Assembly: GCA_009783865.1 (NCBI GenBank)
Contig: WRCR01000063.1
Location: 1-12,684, forward strand
Length of the DNA stretch: 12,684 bases
DNA from: Planctomycetaceae bacterium
GTDB taxonomy: Bacteria; Planctomycetota; Planctomycetia; Pirellulales; Thermoguttaceae
Direction: 5' to 3'
How positions within the stretch are numbered: position 1 is the stretch's first letter; the number at the start of each line of letters is the position of its first letter. The notes beneath the pieces are model-generated. The model did no database searches. It was not told the origin of the DNA and saw only the letters and a program-made list of their open reading frames with translations. Of the stretch, positions 1 through 6,325 are shown one piece after another. A program made the translations under genes and the position numbers.

Positions 1-87
1 CTTGATAATTTTCGGAACGATTTGGTGAAATTATTTGCCGAAGCAATACCGATTTTAACTGCTTGTAATTCCCCGCACGCACCGTAA
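1..87 (+). CDS. possible 3' end of an unidentified gene
   Basis: The first 87 bases read as 28 open codons ending in TAA at 85-87. The peptide is short and amphipathic, around the stretch DLVKLFAEAIPILTAC, and looks like a protein C-terminus. It would converge with the minus-strand gene ending at 109, leaving a 21-base gap. The opposite strand is also open here in one frame (reading ACGELQAVKIGIASANN), so the strand is not settled. No family is recognised, and the start lies outside the window. Confidence 0.3.
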   Translation, partial: LDNFRNDLVKLFAEAIPILTACNSPHAP

Positions 88-108
88 AATAAGGAACATA
101 ATGGGGTT

Positions 109-678
109 TTACAAACTACTGAAATTGCGGTATGGAGCGTAAAAGATGTCAGCATCGTTCCGCCAATCAAAAGTTACCGATTGATACAGCGCATAACCAG
201 CGAGAATACTTTTATAATTTTGCGTTGTCATACAAATCTCATGCGAAGTCGGCAAAGACGATTGCAAAAAACTTTTCATCTGGTCTTGAAAATCAAGCGA
301 AGCAATTTTGATTGAACCGATAAAATTAGAAGAAACTTTTCCAAATCGGCGGGATTCTCCGGTAGTTGGAACCACTGCTGCCGACATTATCGGAACCTTT
401 TTGATTTTCGGGTCAGTATCAAGAGAAAAGAAATAATCACGAAATGATAACCTCTCATCGCTATAAACAGAAAACGTTTTTTTCTTTCCGTTATATCTTG
501 CCTGCTTATCGAGTTCATCATACGTCCAGTCCTGCTCTCCCCATGTTGCCATTGATTTTTGGGGCGTTTTAGTCAAGCGGTCAAGCAGTGAAAACAAAAT
601 TGTAAATTTTCCGTGTGCTTTCAATTCAAGTTTGTTTTTCGTCCTTTGCTGAATAAAATGCTCAGCGGCATTGAGCAT
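109..678 (-). CDS. hypothetical protein, 189 aa
   Basis: I do not recognise this protein. The reading frame starts with ATG at 678 and ends with TAA at 109. It is a soluble-looking, Lys/Ser/Phe-rich protein with no signal peptide or membrane segment. The first 70 residues are polar and probably helical (AAEHFIQQRTKNKLELKAHGK). Residues 70-189 alternate short hydrophobic strands with charged turns (FGKVSSNFIGSIKIASLDF). No strong ribosome binding site is visible. The gene is more AT-rich than the metabolic genes to the right, and it borders an IS remnant, which hints at accessory DNA. The complementary strand has no competing long ORF. The C-terminus may be altered: just past the stop, another minus-strand frame stays open to the window edge, so a frameshifted longer gene cannot be excluded. 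Confidence 0.5.
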   Translation of the reverse strand: MLNAAEHFIQQRTKNKLELKAHGKFTILFSLLDRLTKTPQKSMATWGEQDWTYDELDKQARYNGKKKTFSVYSDERLSFRDYFFSLDTDPKIKKVPIMSAAVVPTTGESRRFGKVSSNFIGSIKIASLDFQDQMKSFLQSSLPTSHEICMTTQNYKSILAGYALYQSVTFDWRNDADIFYAPYRNFSSL

Positions 679-716
679 AAATCCGCCATGAAAAACGGGA
701 TGCTACATATTAGTAG

Positions 717-746
717 TTGTCCCTAAACTCTAAGAACTTGTCCCTA
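717..746. repeat. short direct repeat TTGTCCCTA, two copies
   Basis: The nonamer TTGTCCCTA occurs at 717-725 and again at 738-746, a spacing of 21 bases or two helical turns. The second copy abuts the left end of the IS-like element. It lies in the gap between the 189-residue gene and the element. It could be a regulator-binding pair or debris from an older insertion; nothing in the sequence decides between these. Confidence 0.5.
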
Positions 747-1090
747 GAGGCCCGTTCAAAACCTGACAATTATCGATTTTCTCTTTTCTTAAATCTGGAT
801 TTTCGGTATAACACAGTCCATGAAAGGAGACATCTATGCGTCATCGGAAAACAAAACGGAAAAAAAAGTTGCTTGGAAACTCGACGATAATGATTGGGGA
901 CGCATCAAAAATATCTTTTCCATCAAAGCCGCCGGTCCTGTAGGAGGAAGACCGCGCGCCGACAATCGACGAGTTTTCGAAGCCCTTATCTGGTTCGCCC
1001 GTGCCGGATGTCCTTGGGAATACCTGCCCCAAAGGTTTCGTGCATCTCGCATCTATCTGTGTTACGCTAATGAGGTTTTGAACGGGCTGC
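747..1090 (+). mobile_element. IS5-like element remnant (MITE-like, 344 bp)
   Basis: Terminal inverted repeats bound this element. The 15-base core GCCCGTTCAAAACCT at 750-764 is matched exactly by its reverse complement at 1073-1087. Over the outer 20 bases the two ends agree at 17. The dinucleotide TA lies immediately outside both ends (745-746 and 1091-1092), as expected of a target duplication in some IS5-family groups. Inside is only the start of an IS5-type transposase (DUF4096 domain), and the DDE catalytic part is missing. An intact IS5 element is normally roughly 0.8-1.2 kb, so this is an internally deleted, non-autonomous copy. It lies 24 bases beyond the stop codon of the minus-strand gene ending at 1115 and appears not to have broken it. 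Confidence 0.8.
820..1090 (+). pseudogene. truncated IS5-family transposase (DUF4096 N-terminus)
   Basis: From about residue 19 the frame reads as the N-terminal DUF4096 region of IS4/IS5-type transposases. It shows WKLDDNDWGRIKNIF, then GGRPRADNRRVFEALIWFARAGCPWEYLP. This part recognises the element ends and the target. Similarity stops near 1038, and the next codons run into the right inverted repeat, so the catalytic DDE domain has been deleted. The frame formally stays open to 1374, but past 1090 it only shadows the minus-strand gene. ATG 820 has no ribosome binding site. A better start is ATG 836, preceded by AAAGGAGA, but it lies in another frame and would need a -1 shift at the A8 run (860-867) to enter the DUF4096 frame. 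A functional transposase is very unlikely. Confidence 0.75.
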
Positions 1091-1114
1091 TACGTGCAAG
1101 TATCTTCCTTTCCG

Positions 1115-2287
1115 TTATGCTAGATTCAATTCTTCCGAACATAGTGCCTTGGTCGCTTCGTCGTGCAGTTCGAGAATCGACCGGACTTCGGGATGCACAT
1201 AGCCGCTGCCGACCGTACCGAGATAGCAGCATGCCGCAAATGGTGCTGCGGCTTTTTCGTAGGTTTCCTCGGCTTCCTCGTATTGCTCCTGATAAAGGGA
1301 AAGCACCTCTTGATAATCCATCTCCTCGATTTTCATCTTGGCAAATCGCTGTTGAATCTCACGGGCTTTGGTAAAACGTTTGAGGAACTCTTCATGGGAA
1401 TGATCGGGCAACAAAAAATATTTAGCCGCTTTTTTCACGTGGTAGAAAAAGCCATAGTGAAGCGGGTAGTAAAATTGAAAATGCTGCGGCAGTTTATCAG
1501 GCCAGAGTCCGCAGCGCCAACCTTTCGGTGTGATCCTTGCACGAAACGATTCCTGCCGTTTGCAAAGCCGGATGTACTGCGGGTCGCATTCAAACCGCTC
1601 CATCAATTTAAGTGTTTCCGGGTCAGTCGGGTCAAAGAGAGCGTGAGTCACAATGCCGCGATACCCCGCTGCCGTTTTGTAAATTCGAACACCCCACTCC
1701 GGTGTTTTCGTAACCTGTTGCATGAACTTGCCGAGTTCTTGCACGGCTGTCCACGGGTACTGTTCTTCCCATGCTTCCGGTGTTCTTGCGTCCCATTCGG
1801 GATTAGGTTTTTCGTAACAAACACGACCTATCCTCGGATTCATGAAAATACTGCCAATTCTGACATGAGGAGTATCTATCGGTTTTAACGGAGGTTCCGG
1901 TTCTGATTTTCCGCCGAACAATCGACCAATCCAAGAAAATAAACCAAACAAACAACCGTTCAGAGGGGGATAAACAACCGGCGTGTCCCAATCGAGGAAC
2001 ATGACGTTGCGGACGTTGAGAACTTCGGCACCGGCGTGGTTGCGGGTGATAAAACCCCGCAACTGTCCTTTCCTATCGTTGATTTCTTCGAGCAATTTTT
2101 CCCGCAGTGTTACACCGTAGGGATATTCCTCCGCCGGTGGTCGATTCCCTTGATGATATTCGCTGATTCGCCGGACGGCTTTCCGCGCTTCTTCTTCGGC
2201 ATCTGCCTGACTGGTCGGCGACGACCGCCAAAGATACCAGCCGTCTTCCGTTTTGACATACCCCCAATAGCGTGGAATGGTTCTCAT
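1115..2287 (-). CDS. conserved-looking hypothetical protein, 390 aa (possible primase-like core)
   Basis: I do not recognise a named family, but the sequence has strong conserved-looking blocks. These are a TRNHAGAEVLN...NVMFLDWDTP block (81-102, with D99-x-D101), a YKTAAGYRGIVTHALFDP block (203-220, His215) and a DPQYIRLCKRQESFRARITPKGWRCG block (235-260). The order (hydrophobic strand with DxD, then a glycine turn with a His on a strand, then a basic strand) is loosely like archaeo-eukaryotic primase (AEP) cores; that is inference only. Residues 110-140 form an insert with a hydrophobic amphipathic piece (CLFGLFSWIGRLFGG) and a Pro/Glu-rich tail. Residues 300-345 are helical and charged, perhaps a coiled coil. 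The start is supported by GGAGA at 2299-2295, seven bases upstream and inside the end of the methyltransferase gene. Only three bases separate that stop from this ATG, so translation is probably coupled. Confidence 0.75.
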   Translation of the reverse strand: MRTIPRYWGYVKTEDGWYLWRSSPTSQADAEEEARKAVRRISEYHQGNRPPAEEYPYGVTLREKLLEEINDRKGQLRGFITRNHAGAEVLNVRNVMFLDWDTPVVYPPLNGCLFGLFSWIGRLFGGKSEPEPPLKPIDTPHVRIGSIFMNPRIGRVCYEKPNPEWDARTPEAWEEQYPWTAVQELGKFMQQVTKTPEWGVRIYKTAAGYRGIVTHALFDPTDPETLKLMERFECDPQYIRLCKRQESFRARITPKGWRCGLWPDKLPQHFQFYYPLHYGFFYHVKKAAKYFLLPDHSHEEFLKRFTKAREIQQRFAKMKIEEMDYQEVLSLYQEQYEEAEETYEKAAAPFAACCYLGTVGSGYVHPEVRSILELHDEATKALCSEELNLA

Positions 2288-2290
2288 TGG

Positions 2291-3562
2291 TTATTCTCCG
2301 AAGATAATTTTCGTTTTCATCATTTTTTCACGGGTTTCGATTTTCAAGCGCAGATATTCCATTGGTCGGTCGCCTTTGATTCGATTACACGAAGCACATA
2401 GCAGTTGATAGTTTTCGTAATAATCGCCGCCGCCTTTTGTTGACGGTATGATGTGGTCGAGTTCGAGATTCCATATTTCAAAGTCATGTCCGCAGGCATT
2501 ACATTTTCCATTCTGTTCTTTGTATAACCGCTGTTTGACGGATTCCGACGGCAATACTTCCTTGATGTCGGTTCGTTTCGGTATTTGTTCCGTCGCGATA
2601 AAGTCCTTGAAGAGACCGGCATCGTCACTTAATCTTTCGACCAAAATACCGACGGCTTGATTTTCGATGTCGATACCGATCCATTTTCGTCCTAACTGTT
2701 GAGCTGCAACGCAAGTTGTTGCGCAGCCGCAGAAGGGGTCCATTACGATATTACCTTCTTTCGATGACGTTTTAATGATACGATGCAGCAGAGCGAGAGG
2801 TTTTTGTGTGGGATAGCCGACGCGTTCCTTTTCTGAGCGGTTCAATGCGTTTATATCTGTCCAATAATCTTCTAAAATCTGTCCTTTATCATTGTACCAT
2901 CTATACACTTTTCCTGTTGCTCTATCTGTTTTTTCTTGATAGATACGTTCGTTTTCATCGATGTTTGTTCTTAGATGATTCTTTGTCCTTCGCGGTATGC
3001 TTGCACCCTCTGTGTTAAAAATGTATTCCCTTGTCTTAGAATACAAAAAAATAATATCGTGCTTTTTGGCAAAAGAAGATTTTCCTTTTCCCGCAGTTTG
3101 ATAACACCAAACAATTTCGTTCCGAAAATTATTCTTGCCGAAGATACCGTCTAACAAACTTTTCAAGTAGTGACTTGCCGTCGGGTCGCAATGCAAATAC
3201 AAACTGCCTGTGTCTTTCAATATGCGATGCATCTCGATGATGCGCTGCGCCATGTAAGTCAGATATGCCATCATCGCTTTGCCGTGAATACCGCCGACGG
3301 TTGCGATATACTTTGTCAATTCGGGAAACTTGACGGCAAGTGTGTCGAGATAATGTTCATTGACATCCTGCCACGTCCACATATCTTTGAAACTAGTCCC
3401 CGCTGCTCTGCTGCCGACCGATGCAGAGTACGTCCGTTTCGTATTGAACGGCGGGTCGAGATATATCAAATCGACCAGTCCGCTGTTCAAACCCGAAAGA
3501 ACGCACAGATTGTCGTGAGTATAAAGCGTGTTTTGAAACTTATGTTTTCGGGTCATATACAT
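2291..3562 (-). CDS. DNA methyltransferase (N6A/N4C class) fused to HNH nuclease domain
   Basis: The protein should transfer a methyl group from S-adenosylmethionine to an exocyclic amine of adenine or cytosine in DNA, and it also carries a nuclease-type domain. Numbering from ATG 3556, catalytic motif IV is DPPFN at 34-38 and the SAM-binding motif is MDPFCGCATT at 272-281, preceded by GYPTQKPLALL. Motif IV before motif I is the beta-class order. The C-terminus (about 338-397) is an HNH domain: CNAC (352-355), LELDHIIPSTKGGGD with His368, then NYQLLCASCN (387-390 CxxC), two Cys pairs as in zinc-bound HNH folds. The frame is open further upstream, but ATGs at 3562 or 3556 fit best because the upstream part overlaps the neighbouring DUF1080 gene and has no methyltransferase character. 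Neither ATG has a clear ribosome binding site. The next gene starts 3 bases after the stop. Confidence 0.88.
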   Translation of the reverse strand: MYMTRKHKFQNTLYTHDNLCVLSGLNSGLVDLIYLDPPFNTKRTYSASVGSRAAGTSFKDMWTWQDVNEHYLDTLAVKFPELTKYIATVGGIHGKAMMAYLTYMAQRIIEMHRILKDTGSLYLHCDPTASHYLKSLLDGIFGKNNFRNEIVWCYQTAGKGKSSFAKKHDIIFLYSKTREYIFNTEGASIPRRTKNHLRTNIDENERIYQEKTDRATGKVYRWYNDKGQILEDYWTDINALNRSEKERVGYPTQKPLALLHRIIKTSSKEGNIVMDPFCGCATTCVAAQQLGRKWIGIDIENQAVGILVERLSDDAGLFKDFIATEQIPKRTDIKEVLPSESVKQRLYKEQNGKCNACGHDFEIWNLELDHIIPSTKGGGDYYENYQLLCASCNRIKGDRPMEYLRLKIETREKMMKTKIIFGE

Positions 3563-3568
3563 TGTGTA

Positions 3569-3602
3569 GTTTAGCGGCGGTTCTACGAACCGTCCGCTGA
3601 AC
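3569..3602. repeat. palindromic hairpin element between DUF1080 and methyltransferase genes
   Basis: The arms GTTTAGCGG + CGGTTC (3569-3583) and GAACCG + CCGCTGAAC (3587-3602) pair around the loop TAC. This gives about 15 base pairs with one G-T wobble and one bulged T at 3593. It lies 10 bases beyond the DUF1080 stop and 7 bases before the methyltransferase ATG. No T-run follows on the minus strand, so a classic intrinsic terminator is unlikely. It could attenuate, stabilise the upstream mRNA or be a REP-like repeat. The core AGCGGCGGTTC...GAACC recurs at 4861-4879. Confidence 0.7.
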
Positions 3603-3611
3603 CACGATGTT

Positions 3612-4763
3612 TTACTTATACTGTATCCAGATATTGCGATACTGTACTTTGTTTCCGTGTCCTTGCAGATAAACGCCGCGAGGTTCATCTGCTTCTTTTT
3701 TGCGTCCCGGGGTCTCTTTTGCCATTTCGAGATTGTCATGAATCACCACACCGTTATGCTTGACACTGATTTTCGCATTGGCGGTCTTCTTGCCGTCTTC
3801 AAATTTCGGCGGCGTATAATCAATATCATAAGTTTGCCAAGTCAGCGGCGGGAAACACATATTGACTTTCGGCTTGCTGGCTTGATAAAAACCGCCGCAC
3901 TCATTGTCCTTGCCTTCGAGTCCAAAGGAATCGAGAACCTGACATTCGTACATCTCGCCGATATACACACCGCTGTTAGACCGGGCTTGCCCTTTCGCTT
4001 GCGGCATATATGAAAGCATGAATTCGATGTGCATCTTATACGGCTTGTTCTCAAACGGTTTCGACGCTGCTTCCGCCCAAAGCGTGTTGCCGCGTCCCGC
4101 TGGTCTTTGTCCTTGTCCGGTTTGCGGCATCTCGTTCATCTTCGCACCCGGCATGAAGTTATCAAGGTTGGTACCATCGAAAATCACAACTGCACCTTCC
4201 GGCGGCTGTTCGCCGAGCGTCGGACTTGTCCGATATTGCTTTTCTATGAACAGACCGGGGATGTCGCCTTTTCCGCCGATTTCAATTTTTACTGAAGGAC
4301 CGCGAAACGCACGGCGGGCAGCACCTTGTCCGCCGCCTTGTCCAGCACCTTGTCCGCCTTCGGGTCTCTGCGGCTGTTCGATAGTAATTTTGCCTTTCGC
4401 TTCAATCTTGTCGGGAATCGGCAGGTCTTGCGTGCCGCTCTGCTCGGTTACCGTAAATAAGAGTTCTTCGCCTTCGACTTTAGCGGTTCCGAGCAGTCGG
4501 GCATCACCGGCTCTCCAGCCGTCTCCCGGTAATCCGCCGATATAGACAACGAAGCGGAACTTTCCGCCGCCGTCGGCTATCAAATGCAGACCGGCAACTT
4601 TCTCGCCGGCGACTATGATGTGGTACTCACCTTGTAAATTAAAGTCCTGCCGCAATGCTTCGTCCTGCATGACTTCCCGGCGATTCGTGTATTCCTGTGC
4701 AAATACCGGCATTGCTAATAAGGCAGCAGCAACGACCAACAAGAAACAAACAATTCTCTTCAT
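3612..4763 (-). CDS. secreted DUF1080 protein (3-keto-disaccharide hydrolase family)
   Basis: This is a 383-residue exported protein of the DUF1080 (3-keto-disaccharide hydrolase) family, which has a concanavalin-like beta-sandwich. Members cleave glycosidic bonds of sugars oxidised at C3. A Sec signal peptide covers residues 1-22 (MKRIVCFLLVVAAALLA..., cut after VFA). Residues about 45-130 form a separate beta-rich domain with the GLPGDGW motif (77-83) often seen in planctomycete DUF1080 proteins. A Gly/Gln-rich linker lies at 135-150. The DUF1080 domain spans about 188-382, with RSNSGVY (261-267), YECQVLDS (272-279), FPPLTWQTYDIDY (304-316), KHNGVVIHDN (335-344) and the terminal QYRNIWIQYK. 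ATG 4763 has GGAGA eight bases upstream. A promoter candidate lies at 4824-4852. The methyltransferase gene follows after about 49 bases containing a hairpin, so read-through is possible but not assured. Confidence 0.92.
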   Translation of the reverse strand: MKRIVCFLLVVAAALLAMPVFAQEYTNRREVMQDEALRQDFNLQGEYHIIVAGEKVAGLHLIADGGGKFRFVVYIGGLPGDGWRAGDARLLGTAKVEGEELLFTVTEQSGTQDLPIPDKIEAKGKITIEQPQRPEGGQGAGQGGGQGAARRAFRGPSVKIEIGGKGDIPGLFIEKQYRTSPTLGEQPPEGAVVIFDGTNLDNFMPGAKMNEMPQTGQGQRPAGRGNTLWAEAASKPFENKPYKMHIEFMLSYMPQAKGQARSNSGVYIGEMYECQVLDSFGLEGKDNECGGFYQASKPKVNMCFPPLTWQTYDIDYTPPKFEDGKKTANAKISVKHNGVVIHDNLEMAKETPGRKKEADEPRGVYLQGHGNKVQYRNIWIQYK

Positions 4764-4823
4764 AAAGATTCTCCAATAGTGTTTTCAAAAAAGTTACGTG
4801 AAAAACGAACACGTCAAAACGTT

Positions 4824-4852
4824 ATTCTAACACAGTTTAGCGTGATGTTCAA
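4824..4852 (-). promoter_or_regulatory. sigma70-type promoter for the DUF1080 gene
   Basis: On the minus strand a -35-like TTGAAC (4852-4847) and a -10-like TAGAAT (4829-4824) are separated by exactly 17 bases. Transcription would start near 4817, giving a leader of about 53 bases before ATG 4763. The -35 box lies inside one arm of the large palindrome at 4835-4889, so anything that binds or folds that palindrome would affect this promoter. In the leader there is also a small inverted repeat, ACGTG (4796-4800) and CACGT (4810-4814), a possible operator. Confidence 0.55.
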
Positions 4853-4889
4853 CGAATTACAGCGGCGGTTCGTTGAACCCACGCTAAAC
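4835..4889. repeat. long palindrome downstream of apgM
   Basis: Two nested pairs of exact 10-base arms form a long hairpin: GTTTAGCGTG (4835-4844) with CACGCTAAAC (4880-4889), and GTTCAACGAA (4847-4856) with TTCGTTGAAC (4869-4878). They are separated by a small AT/C internal loop and a 12-base apical loop. It begins 8 bases after the apgM stop on the minus strand and could act as its transcription end signal, although no T-run follows. It also carries the -35 box of the DUF1080 promoter. The part AGCGGCGGTTC...GAACC matches the hairpin at 3569-3602. Confidence 0.75.
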
Positions 4890-4896
4890 GAAATTA

Positions 4897-6120
4897 TTAC
4901 GCGCCGAATTTGCCGAGTTTGCCGCTGTGCGCCAACGCTAACGACATGATGTACTGCGCTTCAAACTGACCGAGTCCGCCGAAAAGAGCGTACTTTTCGC
5001 CGTAATGTTCTTGTTCGTCAGTTCTCGCCAAGTCCGAAACAATCAGCGTCGGAACCGGATGGAAACTATGACTCGCCATCGTAGCCGGTGTCGAATGGTC
5101 GCCGGTGACAACCAGCGCGCTGCCCGGCGTGCTGTCAATCAACTTCTTGATTCGCGGAACTACCTTGTCGAGTTCTTCCACCATTGCAACCTTCGCATCG
5201 AAATTGCCGTCTTCGCCGCGGCTGTCCGTGTACTTCCAATGCACAAAGAAGAAGTCGTAGTTATTCCATTCCTTTTCGAGAACATCAATTTCCTCTTCCA
5301 AAGTTGCCGCATTGCCGAGTAATGACATACCGGCAAAACTTGCAAGTCCCTTGTACATTGGGTACACCGCAATGCATGCCGCTTTCAAGCAGTACAGTTC
5401 TTCATAACTCGGCATATTCGGCTTGCGGGCAAAACCGCGCATCGTGTGGTTGTTTGCCTTCGGTTCGTCTTTGAGAATTGCAACTGCCTGCTTGTGAAAC
5501 TCTTTCGCAATTTCGGCTGTCTTTTTCGAAGCGGCACAGCCCTCATGAGGAATCGGGGCAAGCACCGGAACACCGGTTTTCTGCGGGTCGGTATCCGCAA
5601 CGGCATCGCCCAAACCTTCCGCACGAAACACTACAACGAAACGATGTTCCTTGACCGGCTCGACGAAGATTTCGACACCGGGTATCTTGATAACCTTCAA
5701 TTTTTTCACGACTTTCGCGCTTTCGTCCGAAGGAATACGACCGGCGCGGCGGTCGGTGATATTGCCAGCAACATCAGTAGTGCAGAAGTTGCAGCGGATA
5801 GCAATGTCGGTTTCCTTCATTTCAAAGCCGATGCCTGAGGCTTCTAATGCTCCGCGTCCGATGATAAATTTCAGCGGGTCATAGCCGAAGAGTCCCAGAT
5901 GTCCGGGACCGCTGCCGGGAGTTATGCCGGGCAATATCGGCGTCGAAAGACCTTGTACACCGATTTTGGCGAGGGCATCGAGGTTCGGCGTTTTAGCGGT
6001 TTCGAGTTCGGTCAATCCGCCGGGCTTTTGCGGCAGTCCGCCGATACCGTCGGAAACGAGGAGAACGATTTTGCTGTCCGTCTTTTCGGCAAGCGATTTA
6101 AGTAATTCGTGATAGTCCAT
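4897..6120 (-). CDS. apgM: 2,3-bisphosphoglycerate-independent phosphoglycerate mutase, archaeal type
   Basis: The enzyme interconverts 3-phosphoglycerate and 2-phosphoglycerate in glycolysis and gluconeogenesis, in the cytoplasm, using two metal ions and a phosphoserine intermediate. It belongs to the ApgM branch of the alkaline phosphatase superfamily. At 407 residues it has the usual family length. Visible motifs are IVLLVSDGIGGLP (18-30, metal-binding Asp24), TPNLDALAK (44-52), GITPGSGPGHLGLFGYDP (65-82, with likely nucleophile Ser70), IGRGALEA (87-94), TDSRGEDGNFDAK (298-310) and VTGDHSTP followed by HSFHPVP (338-357, metal-binding Asp341, His342 and His351). The frame is open up to 6468, but ATG 6120 is the true start: it precedes the family N-terminus, has AGGAA upstream and lies downstream of a promoter at 6173-6201. 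The upstream extension has no family character and overlaps the divergent gene. Confidence 0.95.
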   Translation of the reverse strand: MDYHELLKSLAEKTDSKIVLLVSDGIGGLPQKPGGLTELETAKTPNLDALAKIGVQGLSTPILPGITPGSGPGHLGLFGYDPLKFIIGRGALEASGIGFEMKETDIAIRCNFCTTDVAGNITDRRAGRIPSDESAKVVKKLKVIKIPGVEIFVEPVKEHRFVVVFRAEGLGDAVADTDPQKTGVPVLAPIPHEGCAASKKTAEIAKEFHKQAVAILKDEPKANNHTMRGFARKPNMPSYEELYCLKAACIAVYPMYKGLASFAGMSLLGNAATLEEEIDVLEKEWNNYDFFFVHWKYTDSRGEDGNFDAKVAMVEELDKVVPRIKKLIDSTPGSALVVTGDHSTPATMASHSFHPVPTLIVSDLARTDEQEHYGEKYALFGGLGQFEAQYIMSLALAHSGKLGKFGA

Positions 6121-6172
6121 TTTATTTCCTAGTTGTTCAAGTTGAAGTTGCAAGTAAAATTGTAAAGAGATT

Positions 6173-6201
6173 ATTATAACGGGTAAAGGAACGAAAATCA
6201 A
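6173..6201 (-). promoter_or_regulatory. sigma70-type promoter for apgM
   Basis: On the minus strand TTGATT (6201-6196) and a perfect TATAAT (6178-6173) are separated by 17 bases. Transcription would begin near 6166, with a leader of about 45 bases before ATG 6120. This supports the short apgM start. It is one of two divergent promoters in the gap between apgM and the glycosidase-like gene. Confidence 0.7.
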
Positions 6202-6256
6202 CGCAGCACAGAATTTTAACTGGACCACGCTGGTTGGCGTTTTTGCGAAAAGCCGG

Positions 6257-6285
6257 TTGAAAGTAATACACCAATGTGCTACAAT
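6257..6285 (+). promoter_or_regulatory. sigma70-type promoter for the glycosidase-like operon
   Basis: TTGAAA (6257-6262) and TACAAT (6280-6285) are separated by exactly 17 bases, both one or two bases from consensus. Transcription would begin near 6292 and leave a leader of about 34 bases before ATG 6326. The TTG at 6257 could be mistaken for a start codon, but it is better read as the -35 box. The two divergent -35 boxes are about 55 bases apart; a short inverted repeat, ACCA-CGC-TGGT (6224-6234), lies between them and could be an operator. Confidence 0.65.
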
Positions 6286-6325
6286 CATGTTTTCACTGTT
6301 TTTCAACACATCCTGTTTTTCTGCC

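Noticed and set aside
1091..1374. Continuation of the transposase reading frame past the right inverted repeat
   Set aside because: It is antisense to the well-supported minus-strand gene ending at 1115 and has no transposase similarity; the element ends at 1090.
1163..1888. 241-residue plus-strand open frame
   Set aside because: It lies wholly antisense to the 390-residue gene and has a Cys/Phe/Arg-rich, non-protein-like composition with no ribosome binding site.
3563..3739. Upstream extension of the methyltransferase frame
   Set aside because: It overlaps the conserved C-terminus of the DUF1080 gene and has no methyltransferase character.
4310..4380. Short GC-rich repeats (CCTTGTCCGCC units) as a possible repeat array
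   Set aside because: They encode the Gly/Gln-rich linker of the DUF1080 protein and are explained by coding of a low-complexity segment.
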